This document shows, in pieces, positions 9,002-18,595 of a stretch of DNA of 64,000 nucleotides. The stretch is from Eubacteriaceae bacterium ES3 (lineage in GTDB: Bacteria; Bacillota; Clostridia; Eubacteriales; Eubacteriaceae), in NCBI GenBank assembly GCA_030586155.1, contig CP130741.1:3218680-3282679 (forward strand). The letters run 5' to 3'. The notes beneath the pieces were generated by a model, which saw only the letters and a list, made by a program, of their open reading frames with translations, was not told the origin of the DNA and searched no databases. The position numbers and the translations under genes are program-made. Each line of letters begins with the position of its first letter. The stretch's first letter is position 1.

Positions 9002-10702
9002 CTATTTACTTTGCTGTGTAGTGGAGTAATCAGTAATATCTGTACCTGTATTGGGATGCTTGGCCGAATAACCCAAGTCAGTACTAAACAATAGAAGCAG
9101 AATAAGACAAATCGGCACGACAATCCTTGTCGACAATTTTTTAAAAAGGCTATCAAGCATTGGCGCCAGAACATAAACAATCATCATCCCGCCGAGGCCA
9201 AAAACCAGCAGACCTTCAGCACAAATTCGGCCGTCAATATTTAGAAAATAACCACTGTAATCCCACCATTTTGCATCAAAAAACAATTGCAGAAACACAC
9301 TGGTAAAATATTCCACCAGTCCACAGACCAGAACAATCATCGCAAAGTTCCTTGTCGGATTCTTACGGAAACTGTATAAAAAGGTTAGAATCAGCACAGC
9401 CCCCACGCCATAAATAGGCAGCCAGGGTCCATGCAAGACGCCTCTGTTGATAAAGGCTCCGTCCAAAATTAAAAATTGCGTTACTTCCCAGACCCAGCCA
9501 ATCAGGCACATGGTAAAAAAAATCAGAATCAGTGAAGTGAGTGAATAAGAACGTAAATAATTATGACTTTCCGCCCATAAATGCTTTTCTTTCTCCGGAA
9601 AAGGACCTAGTCTAGTAGGATAGGCGTAACCGGCAGAAGCATCGCTAATCAGCATATCCTCCAATTCCTTTACCTGCTGAGCATCTTTCTTTATAAAAAT
9701 CGGATCATTGCCTAGCCGTATCCCCATTTTTCTATAGAGAAAACCGCTTATTCCACCTTTTTCCTGTTCACTTCTTTCAACCGATAAAGTCTTTTTTTCA
9801 TAAACTGAATCCAACAATTGGCTTTCTGCTTTCTGATAAAGGTAACGATCTTGCAAAGTATCCACATCTTCCAGCTTATTCTCCTTTGCTAATTCTCTGA
9901 CGCCTACATAAAATTCGCTCATGGTCGCCAGTTTATAGGGGTTTAGATAAAAAATGCCAATCAGACCAAAACTCAAAAGACTTAATATCCCCCATCCCCA
10001 AAAAGACACATCCAAAATAAAGCACTCCCACTTATGGCCGTCCATCATCCTACGGGACAGTGTTATCGCCTGCAGCGGCTTAAGATCAGGGTTTTCTGCC
10101 AGTATGTAAGGGACCATCCGATATGAATAGAACTTTATAATTCCCCCAATAATAGTCAAGGTCCATAAAAATTTAAATACAAACAAAACGGCCATCGCCT
10201 TAACAACCGTCACGTATTTCTGAATGCGAAACAGATAAAATAGACGGTAAAAGGAAACTTTTTCATAATTTCGGCCTTCCAGAAAAACCCTTCTGCAGGC
10301 AACTTGAAATGTTTGGATCACTAAAAATAGAAACACTATATAAATAAAGGCAGAACTCAAAATCATAATCACATTACTGACACTTGTCGAATTAGTCAAT
10401 CCTTCGATGATATTTGCTATTGTCAATCCCACTGAACCAGAATAATAAGCATTGATAGCGTCTGCGAAAACCCCATTGCTTCTGCCAAAAACCGAATCTG
10501 CCATCTGATTTAGAATCCCATTAAAAAAAACGACTCCATCTGCAGTCAGTTCAGCATCAACAGTGCGAAAGGAATTAACAGCACTCAAGGTCCCCTGAAA
10601 CTCTGCACCAATAAATGCCGCCAGTAGACATAAAAGGACAAAAACCCAATAATGCCTTTTAAAACTGCTTCTTCCCATTTTTTTCAATTCTACTCGATTC
10701 AT
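9002..10702 (-). CDS. Polytopic membrane protein with C-terminal CmpB-type (PF06541-like) domain
   Basis: The 566-residue protein starts at the ATG at 10702 behind AAGGAG. Residues 1-270 hold about six hydrophobic segments and resemble DUF975-type proteins (start RVELKKMGRSSFKRHYWVF). A soluble, charged stretch follows (about 270-385). The last 180 residues hold five or six membrane helices with the pattern LIGWVWEVTQFL and GVLHGPWLPIYGVGA, typical of the putative ABC-transporter type IV/CmpB family. No ATPase partner is adjacent. The function of both families is poorly known. It is monocistronic on the minus strand, 139 bp downstream of the MATE operon promoter region. Confidence 0.75.
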   Translation of the reverse strand: MNRVELKKMGRSSFKRHYWVFVLLCLLAAFIGAEFQGTLSAVNSFRTVDAELTADGVVFFNGILNQMADSVFGRSNGVFADAINAYYSGSVGLTIANIIEGLTNSTSVSNVIMILSSAFIYIVFLFLVIQTFQVACRRVFLEGRNYEKVSFYRLFYLFRIQKYVTVVKAMAVLFVFKFLWTLTIIGGIIKFYSYRMVPYILAENPDLKPLQAITLSRRMMDGHKWECFILDVSFWGWGILSLLSFGLIGIFYLNPYKLATMSEFYVGVRELAKENKLEDVDTLQDRYLYQKAESQLLDSVYEKKTLSVERSEQEKGGISGFLYRKMGIRLGNDPIFIKKDAQQVKELEDMLISDASAGYAYPTRLGPFPEKEKHLWAESHNYLRSYSLTSLILIFFTMCLIGWVWEVTQFLILDGAFINRGVLHGPWLPIYGVGAVLILTFLYSFRKNPTRNFAMIVLVCGLVEYFTSVFLQLFFDAKWWDYSGYFLNIDGRICAEGLLVFGLGGMMIVYVLAPMLDSLFKKLSTRIVVPICLILLLLFSTDLGYSAKHPNTGTDITDYSTTQQSK

Positions 10703-11015
10703 CAATTTCTCCTTCAACCAGGTTTCTTTGTAATCTGAACTTTTGTATAAAAACGTAAAGTTGTGCAGCTGCTCCCAATCTTTTTGATAACGTTTTCTTG
10801 ATGTCCCGCTATTTTATAAACTTTTATACTTTTTTAAACTACTGCTCTTAATTTACACTACTGTATTTTTTTTGTCAATTTTCTGCGATTAAGAAACTGT
10901 AAAATTTAAAAAAAGATTTCAAGAAAACTACATTTCCTGAAATCTTTGCAACCTGCAATGACAGGTGGTTCTATTTTTTATCTGGGTATTCATCGTTTTT
11001 TATGCCATCCAATCA
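10703..11015. other. Intergenic region with terminator, no gene seen
   Basis: About 310 bp between the response regulator and the CmpB-type gene, both on the minus strand. It holds the terminator of the regulator gene at 10908-10946 and an AT-rich stretch that must contain the promoter of the downstream gene. I see no further coding potential. Confidence 0.6.
10908..10946 (-). terminator. Rho-independent terminator of the HD-GYP regulator gene
   Basis: On the minus strand an inverted repeat GATTTCAGGAAA / TTTCTTGAAATC with a six-base loop is followed directly by a run of seven T. It lies about 70 bp after the stop codon of the HD-GYP response regulator. Confidence 0.85.
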
Positions 11016-12101
11016 TTAGTCATTTCCATCTGTATAAAGTTTATTAATAATTTCAAAACGCGACTCAACAGATAAAAAAGCCAGCACAACCGAGGGATCA
11101 AAATGCTTACCTGATTCGTTGATAATAATTCTCATCGCTTCTTCATGGCTGGACGCAACTTTATAAACCCGCGCACTGGTCAATGCATCGTATACATCAG
11201 CCAGTGCAACAATTCGTGCTGCCACCGGAATCCCTTCGCCACTGACTCCACATGGATAGCCGCTGCCATCCCATTTCTCGTGATGGGCCGCAACTATTTC
11301 TTTCGGATATTTTAAATAGGTTTCATCCCTGCCCATAACCCCCTCTGCTTTGCAAATAGCTTCCTGCCCTAGTGTCGTATGTGCTTTCATGATTTCAAAT
11401 TCTTCTTCTGAATAAAGACCTGGTTTTAGCAGAATAGCATCTGGAATACCGACTTTGCCAATATCATGAAGCGGGGCTGAAGCGACAATTAAATCGATGT
11501 TTTCCTGGGTCAGTTCCTCTTTGAAACCTGGTAAATTCTGTAAGGCTTCGCAAAGTTCTTTGACATAAAGCTTGGTTCGCTGCAGATGCAGTCCTGTTTC
11601 CGGATCTCTAATTTCAGCCAAAGCTGCCAGGGCCATAATTGAAACTTCTTGAATCAGGACAATTTCCTGCATTCTTCGAGCTACCTCTGACTCCAGCGAA
11701 TGATTTTGATTCTTCAGAATATCTCTGGCCCTTTTTAAAGTCAGCTGTGTTTTTATCCTCGACAATAGAATCGGCGGACTTACCGGTTTAATAATATAAT
11801 CCGCCGCACCCAGATCAAATCCCCGACTTTCTGCTTCCACATCATTTTGGGCAGTCAAAAAAATGACCGGAATATGCATATACGTATCTCTACTCTTTAA
11901 CCACTCACAAACCCCATAGCCATCTATTCCAGGCATTACCAGATCAAGGAGGATAATATCAGGGGGATTTTTTTGAACCATTTCGATCGCCTTTTCCCCG
12001 GTTATAGCCACTTTTATCTTGTATCTTTTTCCCAACAGCTCACTAATTAAGGTAATACTTTCAGGCGTATCATCAACAACCAATACTGTTTCCGTATTCA
12101 T
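11016..12101 (-). CDS. Response regulator with HD-GYP c-di-GMP phosphodiesterase domain
   Basis: The 361-residue protein has a receiver domain at 1-125 (acidic pair VVDD, phosphoacceptor in LLDLVMPGIDG, conserved lysine in IIKPVS) and an HD-GYP domain at about 150-350. The catalytic pattern is complete: HDIGK, HTTLG, and HHEKWDGSGYP. HD-GYP proteins hydrolyse c-di-GMP. It sits 16 bp after a hybrid kinase with a phosphotransfer domain and is very probably its output. Start ATG follows a strong GGGAGGGGG. Confidence 0.93.
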   Translation of the reverse strand: MNTETVLVVDDTPESITLISELLGKRYKIKVAITGEKAIEMVQKNPPDIILLDLVMPGIDGYGVCEWLKSRDTYMHIPVIFLTAQNDVEAESRGFDLGAADYIIKPVSPPILLSRIKTQLTLKRARDILKNQNHSLESEVARRMQEIVLIQEVSIMALAALAEIRDPETGLHLQRTKLYVKELCEALQNLPGFKEELTQENIDLIVASAPLHDIGKVGIPDAILLKPGLYSEEEFEIMKAHTTLGQEAICKAEGVMGRDETYLKYPKEIVAAHHEKWDGSGYPCGVSGEGIPVAARIVALADVYDALTSARVYKVASSHEEAMRIIINESGKHFDPSVVLAFLSVESRFEIINKLYTDGND

Positions 12102-12116
12102 AACTCCCCCTCCCTT

Positions 12117-14747
12117 CTATTTCTTCTCCTGTTTTAGGATACTAATCGCTTCATCAAACTGATAACTGTGAATAAGCGCTTCCGCTGTTTGTATACACTC
12201 AGGTTCATAATTCATCATCAATAGATCTCGATTCTGGTCAAAAGTCTTCAGCGCCTCAGTGTCACCTTCCTGTAAAAATTCAAGAAGTTTTTTCATAATA
12301 ATCTCTATTGAGTCGTTTCCTGAATTCTGAACACTCTGATTTTTCGAACTAAGTTCTGAAACGACCTCATCAACTCTTTGATAAAATGCATTCAACTGAC
12401 TTTCAAATACTTTTATTTGATCTTTGACATTTTCAGTCAGATTATCCTCAACCAGGTCCTGTTCCAATTGAACTGCCTGGAGATATAGACCTGTAACATC
12501 CATATTCCCCAGCACACCCTTTGCTGTATGGATAATTTTTTTTAATTTTTTTGTATCCTCCTCAATTGTAGCCTGTAAAAGCTCTTCCCCCATCATGTTA
12601 TGGGTTTCTTTAAATACGTTCAGCAAGGTCAAGGCTAATTCCCAGTCACCACTTAATCTTTTCATCAGTTCTTCCCAGTCGATTTCTGTGACAACTGATA
12701 ATTGGCTGCTTAGTTCATTACAAGAGGAATCCATCTCGCTTACGTTATTAATTATACCCGGCTTTAGGTGATTTAAAATCGTCCTAAACATATGTGTTGG
12801 TTCAATCGGCTTAGCAATATGATCATCCATCCCACTCTGGCGACATGCTTCCCGTTCATTCTCCATCGTTCTTGCTGTCATGGCAATGATCGGAATACGC
12901 CTATTAAAACTCCGAATTTTTTGAGTTGCCTCAAAGCCATCCATCACTGGCATTTGTAAATCCATCAAAATCAAATCATACTGAGCGTTTATCCTAACCT
13001 TTTCAACCGCTTCCAGTCCGTTTTCCACTTCATCAACCTGGGCCCCTTCTTTTGTCAGAAAGGTTACGGCTATCTGTCTATTAACTGGATTGTCCTCTAC
13101 CAATAAAATTCTTATTCCAAGCAGGCAATTATTTTCGTACTTTTCATATACACTGAATTCCTCCAAATCAAAATTTAGTTGAGAGGGTTCAAGTAAGATG
13201 GTAAAGAAAAAACTACTCCCTTCACCCTCAATACTTTCCACCCAGATTTTCCCTTCCATCATTTCTACCAGATTCCGACTAATGCTCAAGCCCAGACCGC
13301 TTCCCCCATAATTTCTGGTGGTTGAATTGTCTGCCTGGTTGAAGGGTTTAAAAAGTTTTTCAATTTTCCCCTGATTAATGCCAATTCCGCTATCTGTCAC
13401 CCTAAATAACAATTCCTGACGACCATCAATTTTTTTACTCAACTCAATAGATACGATAATTTCACCAGTTTCAGTAAATTTTACTGCGTTACCAAGCAAA
13501 TTTATCAGGATTTGTCCGAGCCGTAAAGGATCTCCCTGATAATAATCGCCAACCTCTTCCGATCTTGAGAGTTTTATCGAAATATTTTTCTCTTTGGCTT
13601 CTTCGTAAACCATAAAAATTGCATCATCCACAACCTTTTTTAAATTAAAACTGACCCTTTCAAGCGTTAATTTCCCCGACTCTATTTTTGAAAAATCCAG
13701 AATTTCATTAATAATCCTAAGCAGCGCTGTGGCCGCACTGTGAATCTTTTTTACAAAATCAGCCTGATTTTCATCCAAATCCGTTTCTAAAACCAGGTGT
13801 GCCATCCCAATAATAGCATTCATGGGTGTTCTTATTTCATGGCTCATGTTAGCTAAAAATTGAGACTTTACTTCTGTTGCACTTTTGGCTTCCTGCAAGG
13901 CTGACTTTAAAGCAGTTTCCTTTTCTTTCAGTTCGGTTATATCTGTAAATATCCCCAAATAACCGCCCAATGAGTCATCAGACTGCTTATAGGTAGAGAC
14001 ACTGTAGAGAAGTCTTCCCTCCTGGCCTTTACGATTTATATAATCAGACTGGGTCACTACAGGACGACCACTTTTTAAGGCTTCCTCCTTCAAGCTCTGA
14101 AATCGCTTTAATTCCTCCGGTTTAAACCATTTATCATTTACGCTCTGTTCGTTGTAATCTAAAGCTATATCCGATTCATCCGCACCAAAATATTTTCTAA
14201 TCGCCCTGTTTACACCAATTACTTCACCTGCTGGATTCGTATAGAAAATCCCATTTGGCATGGCATCCAATAGCTGTGATGTAAAATAAACCTGATTACG
14301 CAATTGTTCATTGGAGGCTTTTGCTTTATCAAGTAGACGATTTGTTACCCAAATCTGTCTCGTGTACAGACAAGAAACCATATAGAAAGCGAAAATCAGC
14401 AAAAATATCAAAAGGCTTAATGAAAAACCTGTTGTCAAACCGACTAATACCGGATAGAAGAAAAAATAAAAACCGTTTGTCCAGCTGTTAACTTTCTGTT
14501 CATGTCCCTTCTTCATTTGGGATGCCAAATTATGATCAAAATACATTCCGCCAGCGGCGATTAACGAAATTCCTGCTATATAAACAACATTTACCCAATA
14601 CCATTCATCTATCAGCGTCGGAAAAAGGGCAACCATAGTATCCGTCAAGAAAATGATAAAAAGGCCAATCATCGCCATCTTGTGGCCAACGGTAATCGCT
14701 CTTTCCTTAAAGTAAAACCATATCAAAAGTAAAATGCCCTGGGCCAA
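12117..14747 (-). CDS. Hybrid histidine kinase (PAS-HisKA-HATPase-REC-Hpt), probably the 3' part of a frameshifted gene
   Basis: The frame encodes several membrane helices, a PAS domain (about 150-275), a HisKA domain with FLANMSHEIRTPMNAIIGM, a HATPase domain (SGLGLSISRNLVEMM), a receiver (LVEDNPVNRQ, LILMDLQMPVMDG) and a C-terminal Hpt domain with HTAKG. The only usable start is a TTG at 14747 without a good ribosome site. In-frame sequence continues upstream to a stop near 14831, including a further hydrophobic segment. It probably joins the upstream frame through a one-base loss near 14819-14821, giving about 1050 residues in total. The phosphorelay likely feeds the HD-GYP regulator 16 bp downstream. 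Confidence 0.85.
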   Translation of the reverse strand: MAQGILLLIWFYFKERAITVGHKMAMIGLFIIFLTDTMVALFPTLIDEWYWVNVVYIAGISLIAAGGMYFDHNLASQMKKGHEQKVNSWTNGFYFFFYPVLVGLTTGFSLSLLIFLLIFAFYMVSCLYTRQIWVTNRLLDKAKASNEQLRNQVYFTSQLLDAMPNGIFYTNPAGEVIGVNRAIRKYFGADESDIALDYNEQSVNDKWFKPEELKRFQSLKEEALKSGRPVVTQSDYINRKGQEGRLLYSVSTYKQSDDSLGGYLGIFTDITELKEKETALKSALQEAKSATEVKSQFLANMSHEIRTPMNAIIGMAHLVLETDLDENQADFVKKIHSAATALLRIINEILDFSKIESGKLTLERVSFNLKKVVDDAIFMVYEEAKEKNISIKLSRSEEVGDYYQGDPLRLGQILINLLGNAVKFTETGEIIVSIELSKKIDGRQELLFRVTDSGIGINQGKIEKLFKPFNQADNSTTRNYGGSGLGLSISRNLVEMMEGKIWVESIEGEGSSFFFTILLEPSQLNFDLEEFSVYEKYENNCLLGIRILLVEDNPVNRQIAVTFLTKEGAQVDEVENGLEAVEKVRINAQYDLILMDLQMPVMDGFEATQKIRSFNRRIPIIAMTARTMENEREACRQSGMDDHIAKPIEPTHMFRTILNHLKPGIINNVSEMDSSCNELSSQLSVVTEIDWEELMKRLSGDWELALTLLNVFKETHNMMGEELLQATIEEDTKKLKKIIHTAKGVLGNMDVTGLYLQAVQLEQDLVEDNLTENVKDQIKVFESQLNAFYQRVDEVVSELSSKNQSVQNSGNDSIEIIMKKLLEFLQEGDTEALKTFDQNRDLLMMNYEPECIQTAEALIHSYQFDEAISILKQEKK

Positions 14748-14794
14748 TAAACTATTAATGATATAGAATAATGAAATAATTAAAGGCTTATCAT

Positions 14795-15277
14795 TTAATT
14801 GAAAAAAGTATACTCCATCCCGTAGGCTCTAAAAAACACCAGCCAAAGTGTTAGAATCACGCAGCTTACCAGCGTGATGATATCCGCCATCACCTGAAAA
14901 AAACTGATTCTACGGGTAATGTAACGATACAAGCCAACCACAGCAATAACGATCAGGAGCCGACTGATGCTGTACAACCCCATCTCCAGTGCAATCGATG
15001 GCGGAAAGCCCCCACCGATATAGCGATGATAAAACTCTCCAGTCATTATAAACAAATCAACGATAAACCAGGCCAGAAAGGCAAAAGAAATTATTTTTTT
15101 GACCTTTCTATTGGAATCTCCAAAGGATGCGTAATTCCACATGGAGAACCAGGCTAGTAGTGTAGCCGCAGGTTTAACAATTATATTTATCACTTGCAAA
15201 TTAAAGAACGCAGCCCCTAAAGCGATTAGCGAAACTGTGATAATTAGAAATATTAACAATTCTCGATGGTTTTTCAC
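14795..15277 (-). CDS. N-terminal membrane sensor part, probably of the hybrid kinase
   Basis: From a GTG at 15277 (behind AAGGAG) this frame gives 160 residues with about five membrane helices and no soluble domain. It ends in GMEYTFFN just where the kinase frame becomes open. Adding one G to the GGG at 14821-14819 would join AYG to DGVYFFQLND of the kinase frame and continue the helices. I therefore read it as the front of a multi-helix membrane sensor of the hybrid kinase, split by a true mutation or a sequencing error. A separate small membrane protein is the alternative. Confidence 0.65.
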   Translation of the reverse strand: MKNHRELLIFLIITVSLIALGAAFFNLQVINIIVKPAATLLAWFSMWNYASFGDSNRKVKKIISFAFLAWFIVDLFIMTGEFYHRYIGGGFPPSIALEMGLYSISRLLIVIAVVGLYRYITRRISFFQVMADIITLVSCVILTLWLVFFRAYGMEYTFFN

Positions 15278-15362
15278 CCTGATTACTCCTTGGTAAGATA
15301 TGTGCATTATATCAAATTATACAATAATCAATCAATTTTTATTTTTCACATATGCTAAAAAC

Positions 15363-15405
15363 AGACCCCCAAAAGTCAGATCGAAGTCCGACGATTGGGG
15401 GTCTC
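15363..15405 (-). terminator. Rho-independent terminator of the chemoreceptor gene
   Basis: On the minus strand AGACCCCCA and TGGGGGTCT form the arms of a hairpin, followed by GTTTTT. It lies about 25 bp after the chemoreceptor stop codon and before the membrane-sensor gene. Confidence 0.85.
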
Positions 15406-15428
15406 TACTTTTCTTAAAAGTATTTTAT

Positions 15429-18353
15429 TTATCTTTTAATTTTAAACTTGTTGATCATCGATTTAAGAAGCTCAGCCTGGCTTGATAATTCTTCACTGGA
15501 GGCAGCACTTTCTTCCGCTGTCGCTGAATTAACCTGAACCACATTAGAAACCTGCTCAATCCCTACTGAAACCTGGGCAATTTCCGTTGCCTGATCATTG
15601 GATGCCTGAGCGATATTGGAAACCAAATCGGTTACTTCACCAATTTCCGAAAGAATTTCTCTCAGGCTTTCGGCAGTTTCATCGGCAATCCCGGTTCCCA
15701 CCGCCACTTTCTCGATCGATCCTTCAATCAGTATGGTCGTTTCTTTTGCCGCTTCGGCGCTTCTGGCAGCAAGGGTTCTGACTTCTTCGGCAACTACCGC
15801 AAAGCCTTTGCCATGCTGACCGGCTCGAGCAGCTTCCACCGCCGCATTCAAGGCCAGAATATTTGTCTGGAAGGCAATATCATCAATAACTTTGATAATT
15901 TTAGAAATATCATTGGATGATACTTTAATTGCTTCCATTGCAGACGTCATGTTTTCCATCTGATCGTTGCCGACCTGAGCATTTTTGCGGACATTGACCG
16001 CTCGATCATTGGCATTGTTGGCATTCACCGCATTTCGTTTTGTTTCACTGGCAATACTTTCAATAGAGGCGGTCAATTCCTGAATCGAGCTGGCTTGTTC
16101 CGTGGTTCCCTGAGCCAATGCCTGAGAACCATCGGCAATCTGTTTTGCTCCAGACCCAACTTCATCTGCTGCAACATTGATGTCCCGCATTGTTTTACTT
16201 AACTCCACACTGATCTGATTCAGGGAATTCTTAATAGCCAGGAAGTCACCGTCATAACGAGAAGTGATTTCCTGATCCAGATCGCCCTGAGCCATTTTTT
16301 CCAGACTTAAGGTAATTTCACTGACATAGCGACGCAAACTTTCGACGGTTTGATTGATCCCATCTTTTATCATTGTGTGATCGCCCTGATACTGTCCTTC
16401 AACCTCAACCTGCAGGTTCCCCTGGGCTAATTCTCCCAGCACTGTCTGTGCTTCCTGAATCGGACTGATTACCGCATCCAGAGTCTGGTTAAATCCACTA
16501 ATGATGTGACCATATTCGCCCGGAATTTTTGTTTCATCACCACGATACTGAAGCTCTCCTTCAACCGCTTTTTGTGCCATTGTTCGGGTTTCTTCAACTA
16601 GTGTATTAATGTTTTCAATCATCGCAATCAGGCTTGGAGTTAGGGTATCCTTATCACTGCGACTCCCCATCTGTTTCATCATATTCAGATCACTGAGATC
16701 GCCCTGGGAAATATGTTGCGATACTCTTTCAATCCCTGCCAGCGTCGCATGAACCTGATTGACTGCTGTAGCAATCTCTCCATAGATGCCCTGGTATTCA
16801 TTTTCAATGGTCTGTGACAGATCATTATTGCCACCGATGAGATTTAGAACCCGGTTGCCTTCTTCAAGGGCACCCAAACCGGTCACACAATCATTAATCT
16901 GTCCTTTAAGCACTTCAAAAGCACCAGTATAAGCTTCAGTAATCTTATCAGGAATTTCTCCTCTACCGATGGCACCAATATAATATGAAACGATCTCGAT
17001 TAATGACTTAATGGTATTTGTAGTCTCATTAACCCCATCAATAACATCTTTAAATCCACCCTTAAACGCATCCGCGTCGGCGGTTACATCCAGTTCACCA
17101 TCTTTGACCGCCTGTGAAATCATATTCGTTTCATTGACCAGAGCCCTGACACTGTAAATGGTATTATTGATAACTGGTCCGATTTCATCCATCTCATCCC
17201 GGACTTCCATATCCACCGAAACATCTCCATCAGCCAGTTTTTTTAGTGCTCCCATAATCACAAACTGCAGATCGTCAGCAAAACCATCCAAGGTTGTTGC
17301 CATTTCACCGATCTCATCGTCGCGACTAATATTTAGTCGGGTACTGAGTCGTCCCTGTCGGAATTCCTTAATCATTTCCTTGATAGAATTAACTGGCTTA
17401 ATAATCGAATTCGAAGCATTTACAAGAATGAAAGCCAAAAGAGCAAAAATAATGAGTCCGGCAATAACCGTTGTCGTTATATTACTGGAAATCGCCGCGT
17501 CTACAGCAGCCATCGAATAACCCAGGTTCAAGGCCCCAATACGTTCACCATTTATTTCAACCGGATACACAATAAGGAAGATATTTTCCCCGTTATCGAC
17601 GATCTCTTCAGTTGTTATTTCACCGTTATTTACTGCCAACTGCATGGGGACAACTTCAGCAAAAGAGGTCCCGATATTTTCTTCATTGGAATCTGCTTCC
17701 ACTATAAACTCAGAGTTAATATAAGAAGCAAAAGAAACCTGATCACTCGCCGCTAACTTGTCAACCATTGACTGATAACTAAACTGGTCGGTTAATGCCA
17801 AGACAGCATCTGCCGAGATACCGATTTGAACAAAATAACCGGAATCACTGCGAATATACCCATACTTGAAATAATTATCACTTTCTGAATCTTTCCTGAT
17901 TTCTTCAATCAGCTGTTTTTCGCCACTTTGTATGTAGCTTTGAATAGGATGATCGGCAGGAGCTGTCCACCCCAGATATTCTCCATAAGCAGCGTTAACA
18001 ATCGTTCCCTCCGGATTGTACCAGTAGATGGCCGAAACGCCAGTGGCATCAGCTAAAGCAGACAAATAGCTATCACTGATACTTGCTTCATTGTTCATGA
18101 CAATATTTCCAATACTAACAATTCTTGAAGCCAGTGTCTCGTTTAAGGCGTCCATGGCTGCCAGATTAAAATCAATTTGATCGACTACCTGCTGAGCTGA
18201 GGAAAGACCGTTATCAAGCATTTCTTCCTTCATACTTTTCTGTGTAAAATACGAAGACACCGAACCTAAAACCAAAACACCAACAAACACACAAATTAAA
18301 GGAATAATCAGAATCCTGGTCCTGATCGACCTGGTCGTTTGTCCTTTCTCCAT
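15429..18353 (-). CDS. Methyl-accepting chemotaxis protein with Cache sensor and repeated HAMP-like modules
   Basis: The 974-residue protein has a first membrane helix near residues 15-35, an extracytoplasmic Cache-like domain to about 285, a second helix near 287-310, a HAMP domain, and then an unusually long stretch (about 360-690) of repeated HAMP-like helical units. The signalling domain follows, with the conserved hairpin tip IAFQTNILALNAAVEAARAG. Chemoreceptors cluster at the pole and control CheA. No che gene is nearby, so it is an orphan receptor. The long poly-HAMP stalk is longer than in usual receptors of 550-670 residues. ATG follows GGAGGG. Confidence 0.95.
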   Translation of the reverse strand: MEKGQTTRSIRTRILIIPLICVFVGVLVLGSVSSYFTQKSMKEEMLDNGLSSAQQVVDQIDFNLAAMDALNETLASRIVSIGNIVMNNEASISDSYLSALADATGVSAIYWYNPEGTIVNAAYGEYLGWTAPADHPIQSYIQSGEKQLIEEIRKDSESDNYFKYGYIRSDSGYFVQIGISADAVLALTDQFSYQSMVDKLAASDQVSFASYINSEFIVEADSNEENIGTSFAEVVPMQLAVNNGEITTEEIVDNGENIFLIVYPVEINGERIGALNLGYSMAAVDAAISSNITTTVIAGLIIFALLAFILVNASNSIIKPVNSIKEMIKEFRQGRLSTRLNISRDDEIGEMATTLDGFADDLQFVIMGALKKLADGDVSVDMEVRDEMDEIGPVINNTIYSVRALVNETNMISQAVKDGELDVTADADAFKGGFKDVIDGVNETTNTIKSLIEIVSYYIGAIGRGEIPDKITEAYTGAFEVLKGQINDCVTGLGALEEGNRVLNLIGGNNDLSQTIENEYQGIYGEIATAVNQVHATLAGIERVSQHISQGDLSDLNMMKQMGSRSDKDTLTPSLIAMIENINTLVEETRTMAQKAVEGELQYRGDETKIPGEYGHIISGFNQTLDAVISPIQEAQTVLGELAQGNLQVEVEGQYQGDHTMIKDGINQTVESLRRYVSEITLSLEKMAQGDLDQEITSRYDGDFLAIKNSLNQISVELSKTMRDINVAADEVGSGAKQIADGSQALAQGTTEQASSIQELTASIESIASETKRNAVNANNANDRAVNVRKNAQVGNDQMENMTSAMEAIKVSSNDISKIIKVIDDIAFQTNILALNAAVEAARAGQHGKGFAVVAEEVRTLAARSAEAAKETTILIEGSIEKVAVGTGIADETAESLREILSEIGEVTDLVSNIAQASNDQATEIAQVSVGIEQVSNVVQVNSATAEESAASSEELSSQAELLKSMINKFKIKR

Positions 18354-18595
18354 TAAAAACCCTCCATCATTGTATTTTTATAAAATCTTATTTCCACACT
18401 CTTATTAACATTTTAAACGCTCTTTATTATATATTCAATAAAAACTTATAAAACTTTTCAGCTACTTTTACTACTATTCCCCAATTTGACTACATTAAAA
18501 CGATCTTAATTGTATCTAATCCATACTGAACATCCCTTTTCAGCATAAATACAACTAAAAGTGTTTTTTAATTCATTATATTCCCTCGGAACACC

